DNA from: Lanius collurio
Lineage: Eukaryota; Chordata; Aves; Passeriformes; Laniidae
Assembly: GCA_020086605.1 (NCBI GenBank)
Contig: JACBWW010000015.1
Location: 11,470,459 to 11,534,458, forward strand
Reading direction: 5' to 3'
DNA: 64,000 bases
Shown: positions 25,801 through 52,455 of the stretch, one piece after another
Layout of the letters: each line of letters starts with the position of its first letter
Position numbering within the stretch: position 1 is the stretch's first letter
The notes under the pieces: model-generated
What the model saw: the letters and a program-made list of their open reading frames with translations, nothing else
Database searches by the model: none
Told to the model about the DNA's origin: nothing
Made by a program: the position numbers and the translations under genes

Positions 25801-28800
25801 AACGCTTGCCCAGGAACACGTAGTTCAAAGATGGGGCTGCTCTCAGAGGGGATAGCGTGGCCTCCTTGCAGCTCCTCTCGCTCCTGAGGTCTCCCTGGCT
25901 GCTGGAGGCTGTCACAGGGCTGGGGGCTGCAGGCACCTGCAGCGAGGTGGGCATCTCGGGAAAGGCATTTTGAGGCCATGCAACAGCTGCTGGTTCTGCT
26001 GCAGGAAGGCAAGAAAAACCCCCGAGCCCAGTCAAGGCATCCAGGTTTTTTTTCTTAAAATACCACCTGTTGGTCTGGAACCCCTGTGTTGTTTAGCAAC
26101 CAAAATCAAGTAGGAAAAAAATCTTTCACATGATGTCATGAAGAGATCTTTGCAGATTTCCCTGTAAGGATTTGATCCAGACCAGTTAAACACAGACTAT
26201 TAGTCAGCATGTTTAGTCACGAAGCAAACATTTCTCTCTGTACTCTTGAAGTACAATTTCCAGATGGCAGCCCAAATTGATCTTCCTACAAACACAGCAT
26301 GAGCCTTCTAAAATAATGCTTCATATTTTGAAAATCAAATCTGCATCATCCGTAATAAGGGCTTACTTTGTTTCTCTGAAGAATAAGTTGTCAGAAGTAT
26401 GGATTTGGTAAAGCTAGAAATGCAGCAGCTATCAATCATTTTAACATAAATGTCTGATCATGTGTCATTTAGAGATGAACAGAAGAACATCTCTATGGAA
26501 ACAGCACAGCTATAATTCAGCCAAGAGGAATAATGTTCTGTATAATAATCACAAATGTAGCCTGCAAAAAAAAGAATTCTAAAGTGCAAGTATATGTGTT
26601 GTGTTATTTTATTCAGAAAAAAAAAGTGTTAGGATAAATGTTAACCTTATACACTGAATTGCCTGCACATAGAAAGCAAGAGCACATGCATTAAGGATCG
26701 TAGCCTGTAACCACATCCTTTCAGGTGTCCAGGGATCTTTATCTTGTCACAAGTCAGCACACAGGGCCTTGTGACTGCTGGACATTGGCGCATTCCACCT
26801 GTCTTTGCAAATTGGCCAGAGACTGCCTGGTGGGAAGACTGGCAGCAGTGCAGGCCACCATCTACTTCAGAGTCTGCAGCTTGTCCAGCACCAGCAGAAA
26901 ACTTCTACAAATAGGTGGAGGTGATTTTCAAAGTTAAACAAACAAAGAAAAACAACAAAAAACCCAGCCAACCAAACAAAAAAAAAAGCAAATAGTTAGT
27001 CCAGCTATTCATTCACATTTACACATTATACCTATAACTGTGAAGGACTAGAAAATACTTCCTAAATTTCTCTCTTCCATTCATTGCTATTTACCTATGT
27101 TAGTTTTTATATTCCTGTATTCCTAATCTTAGGAAGGTACAACACTGACCATGAAATATGGGTATATGAAGAAATTACATGAAAAGCTGAGTTTAATGGA
27201 TGCAGATGGCAATATCACAGGTACATATTAGAGCAAGGAACAAATACAAAATCTGAAAGACATTACAGGCTAGGTGTAGGTAACAAAGTGAAGTAATGTA
27301 GGCCTGAATTTGGTCAGACAACAACTGCTGTTCACTCTGTTTGTTCTGAAAGTTTGTCTTAAATGTTTTATGACCACAAAGGAAGTACTATTTCAGCTCA
27401 CTAGTGCCCTTTGCAGTAGCTTTGAATTAGAATGATTCCAGAAAGAAGAATGGTACCCACCTCAACAAAATGCATTTTCTTTGTTTTTTTGTGAAACAGG
27501 ATGGAATGTTTTTTTTTTTTTTCCCAGACAACTCCATAGTCATTTCACCCTTCATTATTTTGTAGTATTTTCTAGGGCACTGGAGCTGGACACCACAAGG
27601 GCTGAAATAAAAAAGTCACTTGATATTCTGCCTTTAAAAAATCTAAAATTAGAGGCAAACGTCTGTTACACTAATAAGATACCACCATCCATTCCAAAGA
27701 ACATACCAGTACATCAGTTCTCTCTTCTGAACATGAGAAATAAAGGAAATACAATTGCTATAGAAAGCCTCAAAAACCCCCAGCAGTCAACACTGTACAT
27801 CAATGTGTACACCACCATATGATTTCAAGGCTACAAATGAAATGAGGAGTGAAGAACAATTCTTCATATCATTTTATAATTTCCTCCAGATAATCTTTAA
27901 AGAGTAGCAGCAGAAAGATTACATAGATTACAGAGAATTTCAGAGAGCTGTTAGTAACTGGAATATACTGTGCTTTGGTGCTGCTTGGTTGTAATAGACA
28001 GGTGCTGTGTACATGCAGGAACTGGGTATTTGAAAACAGTGTGATACATTTCCTACTCAAGCAGCTTGTCTGGAAGTTTTTGAATAAATTATCTTTGTTT
28101 GGGATGTGTCCTATCAGGTAGATTTGAACTAAAAAAAAAGAGAAGAATTGAAGTAGATGGAGATATTTTGTACAATCCCAATTCCTCCAAAAACCTCAGA
28201 TTTGCTAAAAATAGATAATAGGAAGGCTCTTTTACTGGTAATGGGCATGGATACTGAAATTTTAACTTGACAGCATATATTTAGACAAAAAGTAAAGGTA
28301 AGTGATGGCTTGTTTAAAAAAATCCACTTAAGTTTTATAAATTCAGATTGGATCAATATGAAACATAAAATAACTTCTTAACTGTCTATTCTCCTATTTC
28401 CATTACTTTGAATTACAATGAACATATCCATTTTATTAGTTTATACTTAGACTAGGAAAGGAGTCAGATGCCAGAGCTTTCGCCTTAGCTTTTGTCATCC
28501 TCAACTTTTCCAACTGTACAGGGACTATATTATGCCTCACTTCAGAAAGCACAAATAGGAGACACTCATGAGCTCCTGAGCTGTTTAGTAGCAGATTAAT
28601 AGCATTTTAAAAGTCTCTACCTGTTTTTTAATTTCTCATCACAACAATTTATGATTCCCAAAAGTTCTTAAATTCAGGAGGTGGGCGGTATTTTAAAATA
28701 AAGAACCTCAAAAAACTAAATGCAAAAAGGGAATTTCTTCAGTATATTTGCATGCAGTGCGCTAGGGGGCCCTCAGGAGTTAGAAATAGATGGACTGCAC

Positions 28801-29705
28801 TTTTGAAAGGCACATACTTCACAGGACTTTTCATTACAGAATTTAAAATAGAAGTTGCTGTGGTTTTGTGTGTGGGGTTGTTTGGTTTGTTTTTTTTTTT
28901 TTTTTATAACGCGAGGGTCATGTAAATTTATAGCAGTTCATATGCAGCAGCCTCTCAGTAAAGTTAGCCTCCCAGCAGTTCTTAGCTTGCAAAGAAATAC
29001 ATAAATGTGAACCATACTTAAAAGTGAAATATGTTCTAGATGCCAGCTTTTACTCAGTTACTTTTATTAACCTAAGGAGTTTACCAGAACAAAGGATGTG
29101 TCAAGCTGAATAGGTAAGAAATTTTATTTTTATAGCAATATATATACAATGTCCACTTATTCTTTGTTTCTTGGAAAGGATATATAAGCCACTGTAATTT
29201 TATTTTAAAAACTATAGCTAGATTCCTTTTATGGTTTCACAAGAGTGAAGAGTATTAACCACCTTTCAACTTTAGTGTGTGTTTATGAATTATGGGAACT
29301 ATATTCTTAATCAACCAAGGAAATTTGGCACTCTAATATATTTTTATATTAGTGAATATGTGCATATTTAGCTACTACAGTCACTGGTTTGTATTTGGAT
29401 CATTTACAGCATTTCCATAACATGAGGTTTAGTTAAGACTTTGTCTCGTAAGAAAAAGATAATGATCTGGGTTTGACAGGCTTTTTTTTCTAATGCTGGA
29501 ATATATCCAGCTGAGATTGCAAATTGAGCCTGTATTTAATTGTTTTGGTGTTTGATTTATACTGTAATGAGAAAGTAAAAGATGTATCCTGAAAAATTTC
29601 TACATGCATACTGTCTCATCTAGAGCTTCTTTTCTCTGAAAACTACAGAGGCACAGATGCTATTTGTGAGTAACAAAAGGAAATGCTACTATTTTCTTTT
29701 TGCAG
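25801..29705. other. Spacer upstream of GASK1B, possibly its 5' intron
   Basis: AT-rich sequence with no recognisable coding exon. It contains a GC-richer patch at about 25850-26040, an A/C-rich stretch at about 26936-26990 and a T run of 16 at 28890-28905. The GASK1B coding exon opens at an acceptor, so an upstream exon lies here or in the CpG island. Confidence 0.5.
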
Positions 29706-30026
29706 TTTGCAAAGAAGATACATAGATCTTTTAGACTACAAGTCAGTAAACTTTGCTTACGCAGCTGGCTCCATTCATTCTCTGAAGCCAATCACTTCCC
29801 CTGTGGCGGCTGATAAGAATTTTAATAGTTTGAGAAGGTGGAGTGTCAGCATCCTTAGTGCTGACCAATTTCCCAGGCATATCAGTAGTCTCTGTCCATC
29901 ACCCATGCTGGAAGCTACTTGGAAAAGGAGAAACAGAAATTGGGGAAGGGAAATCATGCATCATCATCCTGGCTGGAATGTACAGAAGACTTTATGTTGT
30001 TTTCATCATGTGGATTCACTAGAGAA
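29706..30026 (+). other. GASK1B: GASK1B 5' UTR in the first coding exon, with uORF
   Basis: The acceptor ATTTTCTTTTTGCAG ends at 29705. Within the leader, an ATG at 29905 (weak context, C at -3) and an in-frame ATG at 29956 (A at -3) share a frame that stops at TGA 30028-30030. That stop overlaps the main start as ATGA. An ATG at 29994 in the main frame would add 11 residues, but it has T at -3. Confidence 0.65.
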
Positions 30027-42666
<12,640 letters not shown>

Positions 42667-43740
42667 AACAGTCTGGTTTTCATCTGAAAGAAAGTCTTTA
42701 AAAATGTTTTATGGGGCAAAAACTGACAGTAAAATTGATTTAATTCATAGCATTATTTTTTCCCCAAAATTTCAAGTTTTCTTTCAAATAAGAAATCTTA
42801 CATGGTTTAAAATCAACATTTAAATGTCAGCTGCAGCTTTACACAGTGTAGTCTCTTCTATGTCACCAGTGAAATGAAAAATGACCGAATGATACAATAA
42901 ATAATATGCAGTAATATGTAGGTACCATGAACACTCTGTTAAACTGTTTGGAAATTAGCTACAGGATTTTCAGTACATTAGGCTGGATTCCTCTTACTTC
43001 CCTAATTGAAGTCAGTAGAAGGTTTTATTGCAAATTTAAATGGGAAAAGAGATATATAAGCACTTGATACACTGATGAGTATTTTATTAGAGATACTAAA
43101 ATGCCAACATTTCCAAAGGCTTGTTTTACTTTATTTTATTTTGATCTTTTTAAATCTGAAAACTTAAGTCAGCTCTTTTAAATGCAGGAATGTTTGCGCT
43201 GCACGTGAAGGAATTTTAAAAAACAGAGTGAGGAGAACATGGCTTTAACAATAATAATTATTTTGAAAAATACAGTTTTTATGTGTCCAGTATGGAGTAC
43301 AGTTAATCCTGAGTCACTCATTACAATGTACTATTTTCAATATAAGTTGTTCTGATGTGTGGGCGGATCATCTGAGGTTTTCTTCATTAACTGGATATTT
43401 AAAAAAAAATGGCTTTAGCTTTATGTGAATATGCTGCTAAGTGTACATGTTTTGTTTTTGCAAAATTCTTGACAATATTTTTTGAGAATATTATAGAAAA
43501 GCAAACCTCCTAATGACATGAGTGTTGTTAAGCTCAGCAGAGGAAATGTTTGTTCTGTATGCTCATCTCTAACCAGCAATTCAGGCTTGGGTTCCCATTA
43601 AGACTGACCACTGCAGGGTGATGATTCTAGCTGATGACTTGCCTCAAGTGTTCCCACAGATGAGGTTGTTAGGGAAGGTTGGATAAGCACATCAGATTTT
43701 TACCCTTGAAATGCTCCAGAAATAAAATATCAATTGATAT
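42667..43740 (+). other. GASK1B: GASK1B 3' UTR (extent uncertain)
   Basis: Canonical AATAAA signals occur at 42896-42901 and 43721-43726. The first would give a 3' UTR of about 250 nt and the second about 1.07 kb. The sequence does not decide between them. Confidence 0.5.
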
Positions 43741-46700
43741 AGCCTATCGTGACATGTACATTCTACCTGTCTGTTTAGAAAGACTCTTACCACCTTTCTA
43801 GAGAAATATCATCTTTTGGCTGTGAGGTAATGGTAGAAGTTGGATACTTTCATATCTTCTCTTGTCTCTATGTATCATAAAAATATATAGGGTGTGAAAG
43901 ATTTTTGAAAGTGCTTGCATAATGGTATTAGTGACAAACTAAAGTGTCTCATGTCACTGTTGATGTGAATGGGTGAATTTAATGTTTTAAATAACTACAA
44001 TTCCACTGCATCTAAAATCAGTTTTCTTTCTTAGTATCAGAAAACCCATTAACAATAATTACATTACTGGAAGAAATAGATCTCATTATAGGCAGAGTTA
44101 AAAACATTTACTAAAATTTTAAGACTTTAGCCAGCTAAATAATCTTTTATTTTATTTTGTCAGCAAAGGAAAATCAAATTGTTAAAATTTCTTAGAACTT
44201 AACTATTGCCTCGAGAGGATGTGTTTTAGAGTGCCTTGGACTTTTAGCAGCACCAAGGTAGAATTTTATAGGATTTTCATTTTATCCCTTTCTTAAAAAT
44301 GTTGTAACTTATTAGCCAGATAATTTTCACCACAGAAACAAAAATATTACTTTGATTTGCACTGTGAACAGAGTTTAGAGAAAGAAATAATCCTCAGTAT
44401 CCATTTCACATGCAATTCCTGTTGCAGTGAATTTCACTCTATGATGGCCATCATTTTCTAGCCTATCTTACAGGTTTCTTCCTGCTAGATACTTGCTAGA
44501 TTCAAATGGATTATCCCTCCCTGCTGGGAGTGAGAGAAAGGCACAACTCCCAGCTGCACTGAACTTAGCAGAGGGCCCAGCAGAGTTATGAATGTAGCTG
44601 ATTATGACAAGGTCCCATGAGAACTCTTCTATCTTTAGACTGCACATCCTGATGCCGAGTCACTGCTGCTCTTTACCCAGTTGTAATTTTTTTCCAGAAT
44701 TGGCTCATTGCCAAATAAGACAAGGAAATCCATTATCTTTTCAGGCTGGGTCATTTATTTTTATGGTGATAACTTGATGCAATCTTCCATATTTCTTCTG
44801 GACATGGACTAGTGTTTCCTTGAGCATGATATGTGCTTTTTATTTGCATGGCAGTTCAGTGCCAGCTCTTATAGCAGCAATGTCATTGGGTACAAGTATG
44901 AAATTGCCCTGAAGCTGACCTGAACCAATGCCTCTCAGTAGTCCTGGGTTTAAGAGACCTGAGTAGCCACAACGCTGTGCAGTACTTAAAAATTTGACCA
45001 AGCATCAAAAGCGTAACTGTAAAAAGCAAAATTTCTGGAGACTTTCAAAGGGCAAAGGAATACTCCCTATGCTATGTTAGCATGCCATATTTATTTTGTG
45101 TACGAACACTCTCATAGTCTTCAGGTAAATCAGGAGAGTCTTTGTGATATTAGACAGTGAGACTGGATTGCAAATTGCTTCTAATTCTCTAATGTTCATA
45201 ATAAACTCCAGAAAGGGCTTCTTCCCTGTAATATTTATCCTGCTGCTGAGGAGCTTGGTACTTAATCCAGTATTGTTAATAATGCAAAATATGCTTGCAA
45301 TAGCTCTTATGAATGCATACTAGCCAAGTTCTAGCATTTTTTTAAAAGAAAATGAAGAATTCTCTATTTTTGGAGTGCATAAATTTGCATAAATGCTATA
45401 GCAGAAATTCAGAAGGAACACTTTCTTTATTCTCTGCTACTACATTTAAGACAACCTACTCCAGTAACAGGGGTAAAGTTTATTGGGAAATTGATTCACA
45501 TCCTTTGGAAGTAGCATAACTTTGAACTGACAGGATCTGCACTGTAGCTAAAGTAATATTAACTGAGATGAAAAATCCCAAAGAAGCCTTACTCAACCTG
45601 TGGTGACTGACAGAAAGCCAAGAAACTGTGCTTTAGTCCTCTTTGCTGGGCTGTCTTCCATTTCTGGGCATAGACAAAGATTCCTGTTGCACATTACGTG
45701 GAAGGGTGTAACCAACAGCAACAGTGCAAAACCTGTGGGTGGGAAAAGGCGATTATGTCATTCCTGAATCTGCCTGAAAGCCAGAACCACATGAAATGGA
45801 ATTACTAAGAAAGTCAAAAGAGTTTGCTGATTTCATAACATTGGAAGACAGAGCTTAAAATAAGTAGCACAGACACAGATGCCTTAAAATTCCCTGGGAG
45901 CCTGCCAGCCAGTTAATAGTCTTAAATGTTTCAGAAGCTGAAGACATGAAAACTGTGGAGCACTGTGGGAGCAGTTTCCTTCTTTTCTTGTGCGGGTATT
46001 CTATAACACACTATATTAAAATAAATTTAAGTAAAAAAGGTTAATTCCATGGTTTCAAACTTACAAATACAGATTTAGGGTACATTAAAGGACAGGGTTT
46101 CCACAGCAATTCTGGGAACACTCTCATGCATGTGTGTGTGTGTGCAAACACAAAAATACATGTATATGTATTTATACTTTGGCTTGTTTCTACAAAATGG
46201 TCAATTTGGCTAATAAAGAGTGAACTGTTTATATAATTTACTGTTTACATGTGGAATTGTATCTGTAAGCATAAGTCCAATTTTGGGTATACACAAGTTG
46301 AAGTTTAAACAAAACATTATAATAGATGAATCTTTTGTTCTCAAAGGATTAATTCTTCTTTTGCTAGCACATTTATATAATCTTAAAAGTTTTTTACTTA
46401 CAGTTGTAGAGAAAAACAACATGTTTGTATCTGTGCTAAACTTCCAGAGTGATATCAACTCAGATGTTTTTTAAAGTTTTATTCTACATATTGAATTTCC
46501 ATTTTATTTTGTAATTTGTGAATTTTAAAAGTCTATTTGTCCTTTAATTACTAACAGTAGCAATGATTTCACAAGTAATGACTCATTTGAATCTCTGCTG
46601 CTATTGTCATGTAATATGTAGGAATATCCAAAATAAAGAAATATCTTTATCAGATTTTCAGTTCAGATCTCTAAGTTGTAATAACAAAACTATAACACAC

Positions 46701-49700
46701 ATTGTTGTAATATGTGGATCATTAGTTGCTGTTTGGAAAGAACTATGGTCTGGAAACTGCTTCTTCATAGAAACAATCCAAAACAGATCATAGGGATCTT
46801 TCTGTAGAAATATTTTCTAGCTATTTACTTATGAGACTTGCAACTCTTTCTCACTCAGCTGATTAAGTGTATCTGTGAATCTTCTGCAGCACTGGTATTT
46901 ACTACCTTCTTTAGCCATTCTTCCAATACTGCTTACACAAACATCGAGCAGAAAAGGCCATGCCCATTTATAATGCCAGAACAGAAGTACTGGTCAATGA
47001 TTTGCAAACTTTTTAGCATGCCTTGAGCAAATACAGGAATATCAGAGAGATACTGAACTCCACGTGGAATAGAGACTCACATGGAGTTAAATTAGCCTAA
47101 AAACTTTTGGCCTCTGAAGTTTACAGTTTTTGCTATGATCCAAGAGAGACTAATAGGAAACACAAAGATGCTGAAACACTTTTAAACATTCTGTTTCCCA
47201 CACGAAGTAGTTTGTTTTTTTAATTAAAAATATTACTTATTTTTTCACATTGCTGCATGCTTCAGGCTAAATTCTATCAGACACATTTGTGGGAATTAAT
47301 TGCAATTTCACTGAATTATCCCATTTCCAGGACAAAACAATTTAAGTCAGTTAGGTTAATCTATATTCTCAGAGGTTGGAGAACTGAACCCTCAGGTCAA
47401 AGGGAAACCTTAGAAGAGGTACATATTAATAGGGAGAGTTTCCAAACATATAGTGTGAATATAGAACTCAGAATGTAAGTTCTCTAAACAGTATATGTGG
47501 GATCCAAGAGTTCCTCAGCAGGATCTACAAGTGTTCTTTGAAGACTTTCAGCCCCTTTCACCTATATTTCTGTGTCAGGACATTCAAAGAGGATTAGACA
47601 AATTCAAAGATAGCAATTTCATATATGGACTTTGTAAGAATTAGGCAAGCTTTTATCCTCTAATATTCCTAATACAACAAATCTGGATCCTGGAAAATAT
47701 AGGGGAAAGGGGCCACAGATAATGCCCCAAGCTCATGTGCTCACCTCACAGTGTCACAGCCTGAGATGTACTGCTGGGCTGGGTGGGACCCAGCAGGGAA
47801 TTCCACATATTTTTGTATTTGAAGGCTATTCAGCCAGATGCAATGTTGTAAGCTCTTCAGGCTTCCTCTTATTTATAAGAATATATAGAAAGAGTTCTCT
47901 TTATCTGCAAGTGTGAGGATGTTTGGTTTGTTGTGAGTCTGCTTAGTCTTTGATGAAAGAAGAGAAAGAGAGCATTTGGCAACCTTCTAATGCCTAAGGA
48001 TAGTTTTCCAGAAGCAGTTCCATGGATTTTGTTCTTTTGGAAAAGACTAGATGGACAAAAATGCAGAAACATTTTTTTGTGGCTGTGATGCATTGTCCTA
48101 CCTATATTTGGCACTGGGTAAGCCAGTGCTGTTATTTGATTGAAATAAGTGTCTTTCTCTAAAAATTAATTCAGTTTCAATAGTTATTTCCTTTTTAGTC
48201 TTCTGCAGTACATTTACTTCTTGTTTAATCATTTGGTTTCGACATTCACTGCTCAGGAGCATTATCTCTATTTCCTTCAATGGAAAAGCTGGCATGGCAT
48301 TCCATGGAGGTCTGTTAAGCTGTACAAGCACGCTTTATCAGTGGTATTCTTCAGCTGGCTGTGTGAAAAACTTTGAGATTTGGATGGAATTTATTAACTG
48401 TGTGAAAGCCAGCCTTCTGAAGTGTGAGAATTATGTCTGACAGATGGGGCAAGCTGGCAGTCCAGTGTGCTCCTGTGCTCTGGGAAATCTGAAACAACTC
48501 CAGGTCACACATCTTAATTTTCAGATATACATGAATGTATCCCATACTTAAGACAAGGGCTTTCTGGTCACCTGGGTGTTTTTTTCCTACCTCCGGTCTC
48601 CTAAAATAGACTTATGAAGTCAAAAATAAAAGTGAGAACTGGCTGAAGCATACTCTGCATACAGCTGTGGCATAGTTGCAGTGAACAGATGATACTCAAA
48701 CAAAAGCTAGACCTGCCTTATAGAAACATCATCCTGAAGGAAGATGAAAGGATTCATCCTGTTATATATGACAAGACGTAACTTTAAAAAACTTCATTGT
48801 GTGAGGAAAATATCTGAGAATTTTGTCTGAGATATGATCAGGCCCACATGACTGTAACAGCTCTCTTCCCAAACTCCCATTCACTCATTCTACTGCTTTT
48901 CATGATCATATGGACAATTTTTCCATCACAGCTCACTGGCCTATAACGTGAAGGTTTTTGAACGTAGATCTGTATGTTTGAATACCCAGTATACTCCTAA
49001 ATTTTGCTGAGTCTTTCAATGTAATAGGCTTAACTCTTTCTCCCTCTGGAATGAATCACTTACAGGGAAAACTCTGAGCACTACACCTGCAGCTTTTTTG
49101 TTGCATCTGATCCCTACAAAATTCTTTGCAGCTGATCAATAACTATTAAATTTCTAGTGGTGATCTCTAAAAATGTGAAGAGTCTTTGTGTTACCAGTCA
49201 TTTCTCAGATTTCAATAACAAACATGACATCTTTTTCCCTTACTCAGATGTTTTTTTCCATATAATATTCCTGTTATAGCAGCTATTACTGCTACTATCC
49301 AGAATTTCAATTGCCGCCTGAATGGAAAAATGCTTGGAAAGAATCTCCCAATTTATTTCTTTTGTATCATTATTAGAGTGTACCCACCTGAATTTTTGCA
49401 AAGAGGGCTCAGATGAGAGATAGATTGTAATGAGAAATCTCAGAGGCCTAGTTGTTGGGGTTTTTTTTCTTTTCTCTAATAGTTCAGTGAAAGAATGTTA
49501 GACCTGTTATCACACAGGTAATCCCCAAAGTACTGTTGGCTTCATCTTGACTGATCATGGTTGTGACTCTCATTTCTCCTGCTGTGGGTTCTTTTTCTCC
49601 TGTGGGTTCCTCTTGTAGTTGTTCAGTTCCTGTTGCACTTTTGACTAGGAGACAAAAGGGTTATTAGTTGAGAAGGCTTTAAAGGGAATGGGAAATAAAA

Positions 49701-51960
49701 CCCCCTATTATATACATTAAAATGAAGTATGCTGTTTTCTTAATAATCAGACTTTTGTGCTATAATCAGAGAAAACTGTATTATAGTCCTATTTCAGTGC
49801 TGTTCTGCCTTTTGCAGGAAAGATACTCAGCTGGCTTGGCCATTCCCCCAGACTCAGTGCACTGCCAGCTGCCTGAGCCACTTGTTCTAAAGTTACTTTC
49901 TGACTGAGCTCTGAGGCTCTTTCTGACCAGCTGCAGGAGTCACTGCGCTTGGGCTCGCAGATGTGCCTGGGCTGATTCGCAGGGTTTGTCCCCCATCGGG
50001 TAATGCTGACAGCACTCTTGTACTTGCTGTTGGGAACGGTGCCGTGTACCATCAAACCCTACACTTGCACTCGCACTTGAATGCTTGCTTGGCTGTATCA
50101 GCATGAACTAAGCCAATAAGGCAACTCATGCGACAGAAGCGTTGATGTATTCTGAGAGCCGCAAAAGGTCAAAGAACAAAAGAGATTAAATCCCCATTAA
50201 AATCACAGCTTTCCACTTCATTTTGCTTTGCGTGCTCGTATGTCCAAACTTGAACTTGAAATGCTAGGTTGCAAGTAGCTCCAATGTGCAAACACAGCTT
50301 TTGTCAATTTGTTAGTGTTTGTGTTGCGAAGCAAGAGATCCAAAAGCCATAGAGCAACAGATTAAAGCTTATACAGTGTCAACACCATACTGGGAAAGAA
50401 TTCTTACCCTCTATCACAGTCTTATCAGAGTGATAATCTGCATGGCCATGAAGAGCTGACTCCTATTTTTTGTTACACTGTTGGCTTAGTGCTAAGATTT
50501 CTTTGATTTTCTGCTGTTAGCTTTACCACCCAGTGTAGATATCCCCGGGCTTTCACAATTGCTCTCTTTCCTGCTAAGAAAACAAAACTTACATGTGTTT
50601 CAGTACTTCTTGGCAGCCTGCCTCCCACATATAGTTTATAGTCAAATTTTCAACCTATTTGCTTTCCCTGATTTTAAGCACAGGTAGTAGTACAATTAGC
50701 AAAGAAAAATAAGTAATTTTTTCTCTTGGTTTGAGAATAAGTCCTGCCAAAAACTGTATAAATATGCCTTGTAAGAAGGGACTGCAGATCATCAGAGAAA
50801 AGCGTACTTCAGAAGTGTAGATCTGAAAATGTGGTCTGATATTCATTCAGTTTTTAAAAACAGCTTGTGGAACTCAACATTGTGACTATTCTACTTTTTA
50901 AGGACTGGATGGATGTTTAAGAAAATTAAGAGAATTTCCTTCACCAAATTTCTTTATAAACTGCCACCCTCCCTGTCTCTATATGTTGACTAAAGCCTGG
51001 AAAAGTCCTGCACTTTGGATGACTTTCACTGTGAGACCCAGTGTGAGGCCATAATTTCTCATGTAGTTATCTGTAATCTGCTTTCCTCCAGCCCCCATCC
51101 CTGGGGGCCGCTCTTACAACCTCTTGGAGCCACAATAGGCTTGTGTTGCAACCCAGTGTATGGTCAGCTTTGCTAGATTCCTTCCTTCTCATGCATTTGT
51201 TTCAAGTCCATAATTAAGTCCTTACTTGCATTAGGGAAAGAAAAGGCTGCATTCTTTAAGTGTCAAATCTGAGCCTCCAGTTCCAGGGAAACTTCTGCAA
51301 TTGTTTGCCATTTCTCACTTGGCAAACAGATGTCACCAAGATCCGTTCTGGAGTGAAATGAATATAGATTATGCAATTTTTGTGTTTTTTTCAGTGGAGA
51401 AAAAACACTAGAATCCTCCTGAAAAGGACCTTTTTGGTCCAAGTTTGTTAATTCCCAATGAAAATAGGTGATCTCCTCCAGCCTACATATAGACATCCAA
51501 CTTTCCCTATATTCTTCTGGCTAGATAAAGAGATTGCCCAGTCAGAGTGCTGTGTTTTGTGATATGTTTCTCACAAGTCCCAGGCAATAAAGGGGCTAGC
51601 AAGATAATTTGGAAAGAAGATAGCTAATGGAAGATTAGGTAATGGTAGGTTGTATCTAGGTTCTGTCTGAGTTTACCCAGCTCCTCCCTAAACATTAACA
51701 ATGTTTAAATATACCCCTGGGCATGATTTCACAAAAATGGAAACTAAATTATCCACATTAATTCTTTATGTGTTCCTAATGGCTTCTGATTCTCATTTGT
51801 GCTGGTGGTTATTTAGAAGAGAATTCTTTTACAGTAATTTTAGTGTAAGGTGCTTCAGCATATTAAATGATCCCCAAATATATTCTATACTTGCTAAAAT
51901 AAGTATTGTCTTCTCAGAAGCACAGTAGATAACACTGAATTGCTAGATTGGGCGTGGTGT
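43741..51960. other. Gene-poor DNA downstream of GASK1B
   Basis: AT-rich with no recognised exon. It contains a (TG)7 run at 46131-46144. Open frames are 88 codons or fewer and show no family resemblance. Regulatory elements may be present, but a single sequence does not reveal them. Confidence 0.6.
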
Positions 51961-52056
51961 GACACATCTTTCCATTAACTCCAGATACAAGATTTTGTAT
52001 GACACATCTTTCCATTAACTCCAGATACAAGAATTTGTATCTGGAGTTAATGGAAA
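51961..52056. repeat. 40-bp tandem repeat joined to a 22-bp perfect inverted repeat
   Basis: Copies at 51961-52000 and 52001-52040 differ at one base. The inner part of the second copy (52009-52030) is followed after 4 nt (gaat) by its exact reverse complement (52035-52056), making a 22-bp stem. Weaker complementarity continues outward to about 52064. Confidence 0.95.
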
Positions 52057-52154
52057 AACATGTCACAGAGATATCCTGTAAATGTTCTCAAAGGGTCTTA
52101 CAAGAACACATGAAAAATGAATATATTCTTATCCACACATGAAATTTTCACCTG

Positions 52155-52455
52155 TGAAGGATTTCTTACAAAAAACATGTAGTGATAAAACAATGAAAAA
52201 TGGCTTTAAACTGAAAATGAGTAGATTTAGATTAGATACTTGGAAGATGTTCTTCACTGTGGATGTGGCGAGACATGGGAACAGGTTGCCCAGAGGAATT
52301 GTAGAGGCCCCAGCCCTGGAAGTATTCAAGGCCATGTTGGATTGGGCTTTGATCAACTTGGTCTAGAAGAAAGTGTCCCTGCCTATGGCAGGAGGGTTGG
52401 AACTAGATGATATTTAAGGTCCTTTCCAACTCAAGGATGTATGATTCTGTGAATC
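52155..52455 (+). mobile_element. CR1 LINE 3' fragment
   Basis: The text follows the CR1 3' UTR from 'acatgtagtgataaaacaatg' through 'aacaggttgcccagaggaattg', 'ggaagtattcaaggcc', 'ggttggaactagatgatatt' to 'gtatgattctgtgaa'. It is 5'-truncated and lies about 100 bp past the palindrome at 52009-52056. Confidence 0.93.

Noticed and set aside
29994..30026. Upstream in-frame ATG as the GASK1B start (11 extra residues)
   Set aside because: It has T at -3, while the ATG at 30027 has G at -3 and aligns with the human N-terminus.
47722..47916. Possible further CR1 or gene fragment around a GC-richer stretch
   Set aside because: The text does not follow any CR1 block, and the short frame has no recognisable product.
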